Made by a program: the position numbers and the translations under genes. A DNA stretch of 64,000 bases from Microvirga sp. (GTDB lineage: Bacteria; Pseudomonadota; Alphaproteobacteria; Rhizobiales; Beijerinckiaceae), in the NCBI GenBank assembly GCA_031181145.1, contig JAPSLB010000015.1, forward strand, positions 24,662 through 88,661. The letters are read 5' to 3'. The first letter of the stretch is position 1; every line of letters starts with the position of its first letter. The notes beneath the pieces were generated by a model. It saw only the letters and a program-made list of their open reading frames with translations, did no database searches and was not told the DNA's origin. Shown here in pieces: positions 9,056-18,296 of this stretch.

Positions 9056-9874
9056 ATGCCCGTCTCACCCACCGCCCCAGCCGTTTCGCTTCTCAGCATC
9101 GCCATCACCTTCGGGTCGAAGGTGGGGGGCTACACGGCCGTTCAGAATATTGACCTTAAAGTGTCCCCGGGAGAGTTTATCGCCATTGTCGGGCCGACCG
9201 GCTGTGGTAAATCCACCCTGCTCAATGCATCTGCGGGACTGCTCAAGCCATCCGATGGCAAAGTCGAGATCTTCGGTGCGCCCTTGCATGGCCTCAACAG
9301 CCGGGCCGGATATCTCTTTCAGCAAGATGCCCTGATGCCCTGGAAGACAGCCCTTCAGAACGTGGCCGTAGCCCTTGAGCCTCAGGGTGTTTCCCGCAAG
9401 GAGGCCGAAGCGAAGGCCCGCAATTGGCTGCAGCGGGTCGGACTCGCCGCTTTCATAGACCGCTACCCACATATGCTTTCGGGCGGCCAGAGAAAGCGAG
9501 TTGCCCTGGCACAGATGCTGATCCGCGATCCCGAGATCCTTCTAATGGACGAACCTTTCGGCCCGCTTGACGCGCAGACCCGACAGATTATGGGCAACCT
9601 GCTGCTGGAACTCTGGGCTGCCAATCGCAAAGCCGTTCTTTTCGTCACGCACGACCTCGAAGAGGCGATAGCGCTCGCCGACCGGGTGGTGGTCATGTCG
9701 GCCGGTCCCGCTGCCAGTATTATCGGAGAGTTTCCCGTCACGCTGCCACGCCCGCGCGACATCGCCGAGGTGCGGCTCGAGCCCGCCTTCCATCATATCC
9801 ACAAGGAGATCTGGGCGAGCCTTCGCACCGAGGTGCAGAAGGCCTATGCACAGGGAGAGGGAGCCTCCCCATGA
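9056..9874 (+). CDS. ABC transporter ATP-binding protein (nitrate/sulfonate/taurine type), second system
   Basis: A 272-residue ATPase with Walker A GPTGCGKST, Q-loop LFQQDALMPWKT, signature LSGGQRKRVALAQ, Walker B ILLMDEPFGPLD and switch His in FVTHDLEEA. ATG 9056 gives a normal N-terminus; an upstream in-frame ATG at 8975 would add 27 atypical basic residues. It is first of a three-gene importer operon and overlaps the permease start by 4 bp. It is a separate system from the one at 4364-6965, with a different gene order (ATPase, permease, binding protein). Confidence 0.92.
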   Translation: MPVSPTAPAVSLLSIAITFGSKVGGYTAVQNIDLKVSPGEFIAIVGPTGCGKSTLLNASAGLLKPSDGKVEIFGAPLHGLNSRAGYLFQQDALMPWKTALQNVAVALEPQGVSRKEAEAKARNWLQRVGLAAFIDRYPHMLSGGQRKRVALAQMLIRDPEILLMDEPFGPLDAQTRQIMGNLLLELWAANRKAVLFVTHDLEEAIALADRVVVMSAGPAASIIGEFPVTLPRPRDIAEVRLEPAFHHIHKEIWASLRTEVQKAYAQGEGASP

Positions 9875-10662
9875 ACCGATTGAAGCTGATCCTGCTCCAG
9901 GTCGCCGTAGGCCTCGGTTTCCTGTTGCTTTGGCACGTCCTGACCGCCTACCCCATCCTTGCCCCGACGCGGCAAACGCAGTTCTTCTTCTCCACCCCTC
10001 TCGACGTGCTGGCAAGGGTCTGGAAGGAATTCGCTTCCGGCGAGATATGGCGGCATCTCTGGATCACTCTCTTGGAGACTATTCTTGCCTTCACTTTCGG
10101 GGCCGGCGGCGGGATTCTGTTCGGCTTTCTGTTCGCCCGCCGCGAACTGCTTGCGGCCGTGTTCGATCCCTACATCAAGGCTGCGAATGCTCTACCTCGC
10201 GTGGTGCTCGCGCCGATCTTTGCTCTCTGGTTCGGCCTCGGAATCTGGTCCAAGGTAGCTCTTGGCTTCACCCTGGTCTTCTTCATCGTCTTCTTCAACG
10301 TCTATCAGGGCGTACGCGAGGTGAGCCCAGTCGTCTTGGCCAATGCTAAGATGCTTGGGATGAACGAACGTCAACTTCTGCGGCACGTCTACTGGCCGGC
10401 GGCGCTGACATGGATGTTCTCGTCCCTCCACACCTCCGTAGGGTTCGCCCTTGTCGGCGCAGTAGTGGGTGAGTATCTCGGCTCCTCCGCAGGGCTCGGC
10501 TACAAGATCCACGAGGCAGAGAGCGTGTTCGACGTCACAGGCGTCTTCGCGGGCATGGTGATCCTTTCGATCTTCGTCATTCTGATCGACATGGTGGTGA
10601 CCTTAATCGAGAGGCGCCTCCTGGTCTGGCGCCCTGCCCCATCGACAAACGGGCAAGGTTAG
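9871..10662 (+). CDS. ABC transporter permease (SsuC/TauC type), second system
   Basis: A 263-residue polytopic membrane protein with five to six hydrophobic segments. The cytoplasmic EAA loop VREVSPVVLANAKMLGMNER near residue 150 docks on the ATPase encoded upstream. The ATGA overlap with the ATPase gene indicates coupling. It forms the translocation path for the ligand delivered by the binding protein encoded 46 bp downstream. Confidence 0.92.
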   Translation: MNRLKLILLQVAVGLGFLLLWHVLTAYPILAPTRQTQFFFSTPLDVLARVWKEFASGEIWRHLWITLLETILAFTFGAGGGILFGFLFARRELLAAVFDPYIKAANALPRVVLAPIFALWFGLGIWSKVALGFTLVFFIVFFNVYQGVREVSPVVLANAKMLGMNERQLLRHVYWPAALTWMFSSLHTSVGFALVGAVVGEYLGSSAGLGYKIHEAESVFDVTGVFAGMVILSIFVILIDMVVTLIERRLLVWRPAPSTNGQG

Positions 10663-10708
10663 GCGATCCTTCCCGTTCACAATCTGCATTCAAGCAGGGA
10701 GACCTAGG

Positions 10709-11731
10709 ATGGAACGCCGTACATTTCTCATTGGAACGGGCGCGGCTGCTCTGGCTGCCGGACTGAGCCGCAACGCCCTCGCACAGGCCAAGCCCGAGAA
10801 GAGCAAGATCACCTTAGGCGTCGGCGGCAAGCCGCTCCTTTATTACCTCCCGCTAACAATCGCGGAGCGGAAAGGGTTCTTCAAGGACGAAGGTCTTGAG
10901 GTGGAGATCAACGATTTTGGTGGCGGCGCCAAGTCGCTCCAAGCCCTCATCGGCGGCTCCGTCGACGTTGTCACCGGGGCCTATGAACATACCATTCGCA
11001 TGCAAGCCAAAGGTCAGGATGTTCGCGCCATCACCGAACTCGGGCGGTTTCCGGCCATCGTGATTGCGGCGAAGAAAGACAAGGCCGGGCAGATCAAATC
11101 CGCGGCCGATTTCAAAGGCCTCAAGATCGGCGTGACGGCGCCGGGCTCCTCCACCGCGCTCACGACTCAATACGCCATGGTGAAGGCGGGACTGAAGCCG
11201 ACCGATGCGGCCTTCATCGGTGTCGGATCCGGTGCGAGCGCTGTTGCCGCCATGCAGAAGGGCGAGATCGACGTGATCTCACACCTCGATCCAGTGATCT
11301 CCAAGCTTGAGTCGGAAGGGGATATCTCGATCCTGATCGATACGCGCACCGAGGCTGGAACGCGGGCGCTCTTCGGCGGCTCGAACCCGGCGGCGACGGT
11401 TTATACGAAAAAGAGCTTTATCGACGACAACCCAGTGACGACCCAGCGCCTCGTGAATGCCTTCATGAAGTCGCTCAAATGGCTCCAGACGGCGAAGCCG
11501 GAGGATATCGCCGAAACAGTGCCACCGGAATATCATCTGGGCGATCGCCCGCTTTACCTCAAAGCCGTACAGAATTCTCTTGAGAGCTATTCCCGTAACG
11601 GCATCGTACCTCCTGAAGGCATGAAGAGCGTCATGGACATGCTGAAGGAGCTCGACCCCGAGCTAAGAGATGCCAAGGTTGATCTCTCTTCAACTTTCGA
11701 TGATCGCTTCGTGAAGCAGGCCGCTAGCTAG
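10709..11731 (+). CDS. ABC transporter substrate-binding protein (NMT1/SsuA-like), second system
   Basis: A 340-residue binding protein. The start MERRTFLIGTGAAALAAG has a twin-arginine-like signal followed by a probable cleavage after NALAQA. The mature N-terminus contains LGVGGKPLLYYLPLTIAERK, the GGSVDVVTGAYEHT segment and a closing helix region typical of the NMT1 family. AGGGAG lies shortly before the ATG. It is the last gene of the importer operon and is followed by a strong hairpin at 11810. The ligand is unknown; no catabolic enzyme sits in the same operon. Confidence 0.92.
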   Translation: MERRTFLIGTGAAALAAGLSRNALAQAKPEKSKITLGVGGKPLLYYLPLTIAERKGFFKDEGLEVEINDFGGGAKSLQALIGGSVDVVTGAYEHTIRMQAKGQDVRAITELGRFPAIVIAAKKDKAGQIKSAADFKGLKIGVTAPGSSTALTTQYAMVKAGLKPTDAAFIGVGSGASAVAAMQKGEIDVISHLDPVISKLESEGDISILIDTRTEAGTRALFGGSNPAATVYTKKSFIDDNPVTTQRLVNAFMKSLKWLQTAKPEDIAETVPPEYHLGDRPLYLKAVQNSLESYSRNGIVPPEGMKSVMDMLKELDPELRDAKVDLSSTFDDRFVKQAAS

Positions 11732-11809
11732 TCTTAAGACAGAGTACGTCCACGACGATCGGCGGTCCCCCTTCTGGGAAGACTCATATAGCCTTCGTGA
11801 GAGGCAGAA

Positions 11810-11840
11810 GCTTGCCCGCATTGTAAGAATGCGGGCAAGC
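11810..11840 (+). terminator. 13-bp stem hairpin after the second ABC operon
   Basis: GCTTGCCCGCATT is followed by a 5-base loop and its exact complement. It lies 78 bp after the binding protein stop. No U-tract follows on the plus strand (CAAAACTC), so it may act as an RNA-end stabiliser or a factor-assisted terminator rather than a classical intrinsic one. Confidence 0.6.
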
Positions 11841-12544
11841 CAAAACTCTGTAGCCGACCCATCGAACCTTCGAGCTCCTCACAGGGGTTCGCAGAATAAT
11901 TCCTTGATCTTCATGCGCGATTCACCGGCCCATAAACAAGGCCTTGTAGAGGTCTGCTCACCATGCAAATGCGGATGTGCGGCCTACTTCTGGTAAGCGC
12001 CAAGAGACGGCGTTCAGGATGCCTGACTGGACCTCTCGCCATCTCATAGCATCAGGAAATGTGCGGGAAGATGCCCCACGCTCACGCATGCTCCGGGCTA
12101 GCGCTATGAATGTTGCCTCAGACCTTTGTACACGACGAAGTTGACCCTCGAAGCGGCGGGCCGCTGAACCGGCCTGATGCCATCCAATCGTCTGGGGCGG
12201 GTCTCGGAGGAGTGGACCATTGGCTAGGAGGGGACGCGATCGTGCCAGCTTGCTTCTGTATCTTGTGGCGGGACTCGCAACCACAGTGCCCGCCGTGGCG
12301 CCCCCTCGTATCGGCTCCGTCGCGAGTTCGTGGCTGAGGTTGCAGATAAGGAAGCGACCTTCGCTCCGCCTCATGCGGCGAGCAGTTGAAAGGACCAGGC
12401 CTTTGAAAGGCAAGACTGGCTTGGTCTGACAGATGACGCGGTATCCAAGCTCGACCCGTCGCTCTTGATTGGACGTGCGCTGATGTGATCTCTTCTCGCC
12501 TGGGCTTCCGATACCTGGGCTAGGGCCACGAAAAGGAGAGCTGA
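11841..12544. other. Unassigned spacer before the SLC13 carrier
   Basis: Several short open frames occur on both strands, the longest on the minus strand at 11958-12413, but none has recognisable domains, a good ribosome site or convincing codon use. It may contain decayed gene sequence. The last 20 bases hold the GGAGAG ribosome site of the next gene. Confidence 0.4.
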
Positions 12545-14329
12545 TTGAACTGGGATGTTCTCCAGATTGGCATTGTCCTCACCCTGGTGTGCGCCGTCTT
12601 CTACGGTTTCGTACGCGAGCGCTTCCCGCCCGATGTCATCGCAATGCTCGCCCTCAGCATCTTGTTGGGCGTCGGGATCCTGAGCACCGACGAGGCAATC
12701 ACCGTGTTCAGCAACAGCGGTCCGATCACGGTGGGCTGCATGTTCGTGCTGAGCGCCGCCCTGGAACGCACCGGCATCATCGAACGAATCGGCGTCCTCG
12801 TCGAACGGCTGGCCGGGCACTCGCCCATCCAGGCCGTGCTTGCTCTCATGATTAGCGTGCTCGTCATCTCGGCCTTCATCAACAACACGCCCGTCGTGGT
12901 GATCCTGACACCGGTGGCCATCGTGCTGGCCCGCTCGCTCAAGCTCGCGCCCTCCCGTCTCCTGATCCCACTCTCCTTCGCCAGCATCTTCGGCGGCACC
13001 ACCACGCTGATCGGCACATCCACCAATCTGCTCGTGAATGGGGTGGTTATCGGCCATGGAATGCCGGCTATATCGATGTTCGAGATCACGCTGCCGGGCG
13101 TCATCATAGGTTCGGTCGGCATTGCCTACATGGCTCTCCTCGGGCGCTGGCTGCTGCCTGACCGCCCGTCAAGCATGCTAGCTGAGCGGCCGGCGCGATC
13201 ATTCCTCGCCGAGGTGGTGGTCCCGCCCGGATCGCCTCTCATCGGAAGGGGCCTCGAGGAAGCGGGTCTGACGGCCCGGCGCGGAGCGGAGGTGGTCGAT
13301 GTGATCCGGCGTGGCCTCTCCTGGCGCGTTCGGCTGGACGAGGTCGAGCTTGAGGCCGGCGACCGCATCGTCCTGCGCACCAATGCCGCCGACGTCATAG
13401 GGCTTCGGGAGACCGGATCGCTTGTGTTTGGTAAGCCCGAGGAACATCTGGTCGAGCCCATCGCCAGCGAGGAGGTGGCCGTCATGGAGGGGGTGGTTGG
13501 TCCGCAGTCGCGCCTGTTGGGCTACCGGATCGCAGATCTCAACTTTCGCCGCCTCTACGGCGTCTACATCCTGGCGATCTATCGTCAAGGCGAGGAGCTG
13601 CACCGGAACTTCGACTCCATCGAGTTGACGACTGGCGACGTCCTCCTCCTGGAAGGACCTCGGGACGGGCTGAACCGCCTGTTTGAACGGCGGGTACTCG
13701 TAAACCTGAACGAGCCCAGCGAACGCCCGTTCCGCCGCGACAAGGCGCCGATTGCCCTGGCGGCGATCATCGGGGTCATGGGGCTCGCCTCCCTGGAGGT
13801 GCTGCCCATCGCGGCGCTGGCGATCATCGCCTCCACCACCGTGGTGGCCCTCGGCTGCCTGACCGCGGATGAGGCCTACGAGGCGATCCAATGGCGCATC
13901 CTGATCCTGATCTTCGGCATGCTGGCCCTTGGCTTGGCAATGGAGAAGACGGGCGCTGCGGCCGTCCTGGTCGACGGGATTGTGGCCCTGGTGGCGGGCC
14001 TCGGGCCTGTGGCAGTCCTGGCGATCCTGTATCTGTTCACCTCGATCATGACCGAGACGATCAGCAACAACGCGGCCGCCGTGCTGTTGACGCCCATCGC
14101 TATTGGGTTGGCTCAGCAGCTCGGCGTCGATCCGCGCCCCTTCGTCATGGCAGTGCTGTTTGCCGCGAGCGCGAGCTTTGCCACACCGATCGGGTACCAG
14201 ACGAACACCTTCGTCTATGGCGCGGGCGGATATCGCTTCGTCGACTTCCTCCGCATCGGGATGCCGCTCAACCTCTTGATGTGGCTTGTCGCGGTGGTCG
14301 TGATACCCTGGTATTGGCCCCTGAGCTGA
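12545..14329 (+). CDS. SLC13/DASS-type anion:cation symporter with two RCK_C (TrkA-C) domains
   Basis: A 594-residue membrane protein. Two homologous transport halves each carry a hairpin with an SNT/NNT-like signature: INNTPVVVILTPVAI near residue 118 and ISNNAAAVLLTPIAIG near residue 512. Between them lie two hydrophilic RCK_C domains (about residues 215-300 and 310-390). Family members move sulfate, dicarboxylates or related anions with sodium. The start is TTG 12545, supported by AAAAGGAGAG 7 bases upstream. It may be functionally tied to the sulfonate-type ABC system upstream, but it is separated from it by 800 bp. Confidence 0.9.
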   Translation: MNWDVLQIGIVLTLVCAVFYGFVRERFPPDVIAMLALSILLGVGILSTDEAITVFSNSGPITVGCMFVLSAALERTGIIERIGVLVERLAGHSPIQAVLALMISVLVISAFINNTPVVVILTPVAIVLARSLKLAPSRLLIPLSFASIFGGTTTLIGTSTNLLVNGVVIGHGMPAISMFEITLPGVIIGSVGIAYMALLGRWLLPDRPSSMLAERPARSFLAEVVVPPGSPLIGRGLEEAGLTARRGAEVVDVIRRGLSWRVRLDEVELEAGDRIVLRTNAADVIGLRETGSLVFGKPEEHLVEPIASEEVAVMEGVVGPQSRLLGYRIADLNFRRLYGVYILAIYRQGEELHRNFDSIELTTGDVLLLEGPRDGLNRLFERRVLVNLNEPSERPFRRDKAPIALAAIIGVMGLASLEVLPIAALAIIASTTVVALGCLTADEAYEAIQWRILILIFGMLALGLAMEKTGAAAVLVDGIVALVAGLGPVAVLAILYLFTSIMTETISNNAAAVLLTPIAIGLAQQLGVDPRPFVMAVLFAASASFATPIGYQTNTFVYGAGGYRFVDFLRIGMPLNLLMWLVAVVVIPWYWPLS

Positions 14330-14391
14330 CGGACGGTGCCAGAACTGTGTTCACCTCAGACAAAGCGCATCGCGCAAGATCATCATGCCAG

Positions 14392-14873
14392 GGTACCGTG
14401 ACGTTAACTGGGGCCTGAGCTTGAGCGGTGTGCATGGGCCGGCATGCCCAAGCCCGTCAGCTCCAAACGCGATCGCTGTCGACCCGGGATCATCGCCGAT
14501 GCGGTGTGGCTCTCGTTCCGGCTCCCGCTGAGCCTGCGGCTCGTTGAGGCGATGCTGCTCGAGCGCGGTATCCTCGTCTCCTCCGCGACCGCCCGCCGAT
14601 GGGCTCTGAAGGTTCGACCGGACTGCGCCCGCCGCCTCAGGCGCAGGACGCCGAGCCGCCATGACATCCGGCACTTGGACGAGGTCGTCGTCACGCTCTC
14701 CGGCAAGAAGCACGGGCTGTGGACCAGGATGGCGCGGCGCTCCGCTCTGGCCGCCCATCTGCACCGCCTCAACGCCATGGCTGAATGGAGAATTGCGGCT
14801 GGTCTCACTGCTTGATCCGTTAGGGAACAGAATTGGCCGCAATGCGCCTCATGTCGGTTAACGCGACAGCACC
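14392..14873 (+). mobile_element. IS6-family element with a large internal deletion
   Basis: Both ends are present: GGTACCGTGACGTTAAC at 14392-14408, and the related GGTGCTGTCGCGTTAAC read inward from 14873. The transposase frame (14444-14815) keeps the N-terminus nearly identical to the copy at 1530-1905, loses register at the GGCTGTGG repeat, and joins directly to the C-terminal tail RRSALAAHLHRLNAMAEW. Around 300 bp encoding the second Asp and the Glu of the DDE triad are gone, so it cannot move alone. The same tail is found in the element at the right window edge. It lies in inverted orientation to the copy at 1530-1905. No matching 8-bp target duplication is seen. Confidence 0.85.
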
Positions 14874-14935
14874 TCGGCATGCAGATGTGAGCCCGCTTTG
14901 AACTCAGTTGGTGCACCGTCCGGCTCCCACTCTAA

Positions 14936-14971
14936 GAAAAATGGGCTGCCTTGGTCAGCAGCCCATTGCAG
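14936..14971 (-). terminator. Intrinsic terminator for the DUF3100 transcript
   Basis: ATGGGCTGC (14941-14949) pairs with GCAGCCCAT (14958-14966) around an 8-base loop. On the minus strand the stem is followed by TTTTTCTT, giving a classical terminator about 110 bp after the stop at 15075. A second hairpin, GGCAATCC-N5-GGATTGCC, lies between them at 15016-15036. Confidence 0.75.
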
Positions 14972-15074
14972 GGAGAATTCTACCTAAGGTTCCTGCCCGT
15001 CAGTAGGTGCTTGCCGGCAATCCAACGAGGATTGCCCTCTTGCGCGCCTTCTCCTGTCGGTGCCTGTTTGCTCC

Positions 15075-15587
15075 TCATTCAAAGAGCTTGAGGGTCACAT
15101 CTGCAACCACGACGGAGCCCATATAGGTTCCGAACATGACGCAGATCGCCACGACGACGATCTTCCAACCCGAGGTACGGGCAATCTGGAACTCGTTCTG
15201 CGTCAGTGCCAGACCGCCATATGCGAGGGCGGGCGTTGCCAAGGCGAGGAAATTCAGTTTTCCAACCTGTTCAACGATAATGGCTGAGCCAGGCACACCG
15301 GGAATTGTCACCAGGATCGCGACAAGCGAGATCCAGGCGACGCTCGGGAGATAGAAGGGTACGAACTTTGCCAGGAGAAGACCCGCGATGGACATCGCAT
15401 ACAGGAATGCCATCCCGGGCAGCGCGACCATTGGGTCGACCTTGGTTGCGACCCAATTGCTGATCAAGCCAAGGGCGCAGGCGACCAGAAGGAGCAATGC
15501 GTGATGAGCCAGGTCGATACGACGTTCATCTTCCACGTTAAGGATGTCCGCCGACGCAGCAGCGTTCTTGATGGTTTCAGTGCTCAT
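15075..15587 (-). CDS. Small polytopic membrane protein, partner of the DUF3100 protein
   Basis: A 170-residue protein with a hydrophilic N-terminal 27 residues and then four to five hydrophobic segments, beginning LAHHALLLLVACALG. I recognise no catalytic motif. Its ATG overlaps the stop of the DUF3100 gene by 4 bp, so the two are co-translated and probably form one membrane complex. The context (amidohydrolase, dehydrogenases and LysR nearby with shared operator-like dyads) suggests uptake of the compound degraded by that locus. Direction and substrate are inferred only. Confidence 0.75.
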   Translation of the reverse strand: MSTETIKNAAASADILNVEDERRIDLAHHALLLLVACALGLISNWVATKVDPMVALPGMAFLYAMSIAGLLLAKFVPFYLPSVAWISLVAILVTIPGVPGSAIIVEQVGKLNFLALATPALAYGGLALTQNEFQIARTSGWKIVVVAICVMFGTYMGSVVVADVTLKLFE

Positions 15588-16417
15588 GACCGCGCCTCCT
15601 GAGAAATGCTGGACGTCTTCTCACCGCGGCTGATCCGGTAAAGCCATTCGGTAAGCGGCAATGCGACGAACACACCGGCATAAAGGCCGGTCGCATAGGT
15701 CAGGATGTTGCTCGCTGCGGCCAGGGCCAGGATCGTATCCTTGTCCGCTGGAGCCGCCGACACAAGCCCGCCCGTGCAGGCGGCCAGCATGCTGCCGGAT
15801 CCCACCCCGCACGACATTGCGAGTGATCTGACATCGAATATCCCGAGACTGTGAATCAGCGGTGGCATGATGGCGAAGATGAAGGTGCCGATGATTGTCC
15901 CGGTCGCATAGACGCCCATCGCCCCAGCACCCTCGGGGCTGTTGAGACCATACTTGTCCGCAATCAAGGCCAGGTTCGGCTCACGGTCGATGGAATAGGT
16001 GGCCCCGATTGCCTCGCGCCCCATCTTGAGCAGGAAGACGGCTACCGGGAAGGCGATGAGAATCGTGCCCAGATTGCCGATCTCTTGAAGCACCAAGGCT
16101 GGTCCGGTCTCGATCACCTTCTGGATCTGCGGCCCGACGGTCGTGCCAAATTTTGCGATGAACGGCATGATCGAAATGGCGATCATGGTGCCGGCGACCT
16201 TTGTGGCGTTGCCGGACAGGACCCGTCTCGTGCCTTTCATGATATTCGGGTTCAGAATGATACCCATCGCGAAAGCGTAAAGAATTGGCAAAAGGATCAC
16301 GGCGGCGATGCCGATGGGAATCCGGATCAACCCTATGGACTCGGCTACTACCACGATGCCTAAAACGAAGAGGTGTAGCCCGACCCCTCCGAATCTCGCC
16401 AATGTTGTCTGTGCCAT
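15584..16417 (-). CDS. DUF3100-family membrane protein, putative transporter
   Basis: A 277-residue protein with seven or more hydrophobic segments. The conserved block GAMGVYATGTIIGTFIFAI and the glycine/serine-rich CGVGSGSMLAACTGGL match DUF3100 proteins as I remember them. ATG 16417 is preferred because GAGGGAAC lies 9 bases upstream; an earlier in-frame start at 16438 adds seven residues. It is the first gene of a two-gene transcript ending at the terminator near 14936. A 21-bp dyad at 16537-16557, 120 bp upstream, is shared with the dehydrogenase and amidohydrolase transcripts. Family biochemistry is not established. Confidence 0.75.
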   Translation of the reverse strand: MAQTTLARFGGVGLHLFVLGIVVVAESIGLIRIPIGIAAVILLPILYAFAMGIILNPNIMKGTRRVLSGNATKVAGTMIAISIMPFIAKFGTTVGPQIQKVIETGPALVLQEIGNLGTILIAFPVAVFLLKMGREAIGATYSIDREPNLALIADKYGLNSPEGAGAMGVYATGTIIGTFIFAIMPPLIHSLGIFDVRSLAMSCGVGSGSMLAACTGGLVSAAPADKDTILALAAASNILTYATGLYAGVFVALPLTEWLYRISRGEKTSSISQEARS

Positions 16418-16536
16418 ATTTGTCGTTCCCTCGAGCACATGCGGCTGGGCCGCGTTTCGTCTCAGCCCCCCTTATGAGGCGGCTAGGAAGTATGAAGGCG
16501 ACGGAACAGGCGAATAGATCACTAATTCGTAACGAG

Positions 16537-16557
16537 GTGTTGCCAATCGGGCAACGC
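16537..16557. promoter_or_regulatory. Operator-like 21-bp dyad upstream of the DUF3100 pair
   Basis: The form is GTGTTGC-N7-GCAACGC. Near-identical sequences lie at 19309-19329 and 21627-21647, ahead of the two other transcription units of this locus. The length and T-N11-A-like core fit a LysR-type site, probably bound by the regulator at 19336-20262. Confidence 0.6.
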
Positions 16558-16700
16558 CGTGACCCCACTGGCGTGGAGACGCCGTAAGGCGCGGCAGGCT
16601 GAACCCATCTCCTCACGGAACGGTAATCTAAACCGCCCTGGTTGCCGCGATGCGTCTTCAATAAGAGATGTGGGGCCGCAAGGTAAAGGCCTTTTGCGGC

Positions 16701-16737
16701 GGCAGACGGATCCAGACTTAGCTGAAATCCGTCTGCC
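16701..16737 (-). terminator. 11-bp stem hairpin after the aldehyde dehydrogenase
   Basis: GGCAGACGGAT and ATCCGTCTGCC pair perfectly around a 15-base loop, 14 bp beyond the stop of the dehydrogenase on the minus strand. There is no U-tract. It probably separates the dehydrogenase transcript from the DUF3100 pair. Confidence 0.5.
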
Positions 16738-16750
16738 GGATTGCCAGGTC

Positions 16751-18295
16751 TCAACCAGCCGGGTGATAACCGAACGCGATTGCAGGATCCTCGGCGGTTT
16801 CAACCCAAACGCTCTTCGTCTGGGTGTAGGCCATAAGCGCCTCCCTGCCGCTGGAACGGCCATAGCCGCTGCGGCCGAACCCTCCGAAAGGAGACATCAC
16901 ACTGATGGTCTTGTACCCGTTGATCCAGAAAGTTCCGGCCCGTACGTTGCCCGCGACCCGATGGGCACGCCCGACATTCTCCGTCCAGACCGCTCCCGCA
17001 AGTCCGTACGGAGTGCGATTGGCGATTGTGATCGCCTCAGCTTCATCATCGAACGGCGTCACGGCCAGAACAGGTCCGAAGACCTCTTCTCGGGCGATTT
17101 CCATCGCCGGGTCAACACAATCCAGAATTGTCGGGGAATAGTAGAAGCCGCCCGTCGCCTCAAGATGTGCGGGCTTGCGCCCCCCGGTTGCGAGCCGAGC
17201 GCCGTCCGATATGCCTTGACGGACCATCTCGTCGATCTTCTTCCACTGCCGCTCGTTGTTGATCGGACCAATCTGGGTCTGGTCGTCGAGAGGGGCCCCA
17301 ACGGGAATCCTCTCGGAAGCTTTCGCGAGCTTCTCGATGAATTCTTCATGCACGGGGCGCTGGACGAGCAGGCGCGATCCGGCCACGCAGCTTTGCCCCG
17401 CGGACGAGAAGATCGCCGACTGGGCGCCAACGACAGCTCGGTCAATGTTGCCGTCGGCGAAGACAATGTTGGCCGACTTGCCGCCAAGTTCCAGAATGCA
17501 GGGTACGACATTGCGGGCCGCCGTTGCCGCGATGGCGGAGCCGGCTGCGGCCGAGCCGACGAACACCACGAGGGCGGTCTTTGGATGCGCGACCGCATAC
17601 TGGCCGGATGTGCGGCCAACGCCTGCAATGACGTTCACCAGGCCCTTCGGAACTCCGGCGCGCTCGCAAAGGGCGCCGAGAACGAGGGATGTGAGCGGGG
17701 TCAGTTCAGAAGGCTTGAGCACGACGGCATTGCCGGCGCAGATGGCCGGAGCGATCTGCCAGCCCGCCGTGAACAGGGGGGCGTTCCAAGGAGTGATCTG
17801 CACCACGACGCCATAGGGCTCATTGCGGGTATAGTTGAGATGCGAGGTCGGTACGGGGATGACATCGCCGTACATCTTGTCGGCCCATCCCGCATAATAC
17901 TCGAACATCTCGGCGACCTTGCCAATCAAGCCGCGCGTGTCGCGGATCGGCTGCCCTGCGGTCCGGCTTTCCAGTTCGGCGATGGCTGGTGCATTCTCAC
18001 GCAAGAGCCTGCCGATCTCCCAGATTACCCGGCCCCGCGCCGATGCGGTCAGCGCCATCCAGCGCCCCTGCGCCTCACGGGCAGCCTCCATCGCAGCGTC
18101 AACCACGGCCGACCCGGCGTCGGCATAGGTCAGAATAACCTTGCCGGTTGCGGGGTCGATCAGGTCGACGACCTCTCCACTTCCAGGAAGAATCTCGCCG
18201 GCGACAAGGCTTCCGACGTCCTTCGACGGAAGGAAGTCCTGCAGAAGTTCGATAACGCGTGCGCTACTGTCGGCATTCAAAAGCGGCATGTTCAT
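16751..18295 (-). CDS. NAD(P)-dependent aldehyde dehydrogenase
   Basis: A 514-residue enzyme of the aldehyde dehydrogenase superfamily. The Rossmann part shows ITPWNAPLFTAGWQIAP, with the cofactor-proximal lysine in VLKPSE. The catalytic Glu is in LELGGKS and the nucleophilic Cys in SSAGQSCVAGSR. It oxidises an aldehyde to the acid. ATG 18295 follows the upstream stop by one base (TGACATG), so the two dehydrogenases are translationally coupled; longer in-frame starts inside the upstream gene are unlikely. It probably works after the HIBADH-type enzyme on the same compound. Confidence 0.92.
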   Translation of the reverse strand: MNMPLLNADSSARVIELLQDFLPSKDVGSLVAGEILPGSGEVVDLIDPATGKVILTYADAGSAVVDAAMEAAREAQGRWMALTASARGRVIWEIGRLLRENAPAIAELESRTAGQPIRDTRGLIGKVAEMFEYYAGWADKMYGDVIPVPTSHLNYTRNEPYGVVVQITPWNAPLFTAGWQIAPAICAGNAVVLKPSELTPLTSLVLGALCERAGVPKGLVNVIAGVGRTSGQYAVAHPKTALVVFVGSAAAGSAIAATAARNVVPCILELGGKSANIVFADGNIDRAVVGAQSAIFSSAGQSCVAGSRLLVQRPVHEEFIEKLAKASERIPVGAPLDDQTQIGPINNERQWKKIDEMVRQGISDGARLATGGRKPAHLEATGGFYYSPTILDCVDPAMEIAREEVFGPVLAVTPFDDEAEAITIANRTPYGLAGAVWTENVGRAHRVAGNVRAGTFWINGYKTISVMSPFGGFGRSGYGRSSGREALMAYTQTKSVWVETAEDPAIAFGYHPAG

Positions 18296-18296
18296 G

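Noticed and set aside
12371..13057. Minus-strand frame of 228 codons opposite the SLC13 gene
   Set aside because: His/Asp/Glu-rich noise typical of antisense to membrane protein genes.
14384..14881. CATGCC / GGCATG flanking the IS6 as a target duplication
   Set aside because: They are inverted, not direct, and IS6 elements make 8-bp direct duplications.
15584..16417. DUF3100 pair as TRAP or TctA/TctB subunits
   Set aside because: Sizes and conserved blocks do not match DctM/DctQ or TctA/TctB; the DUF3100 block fits better.
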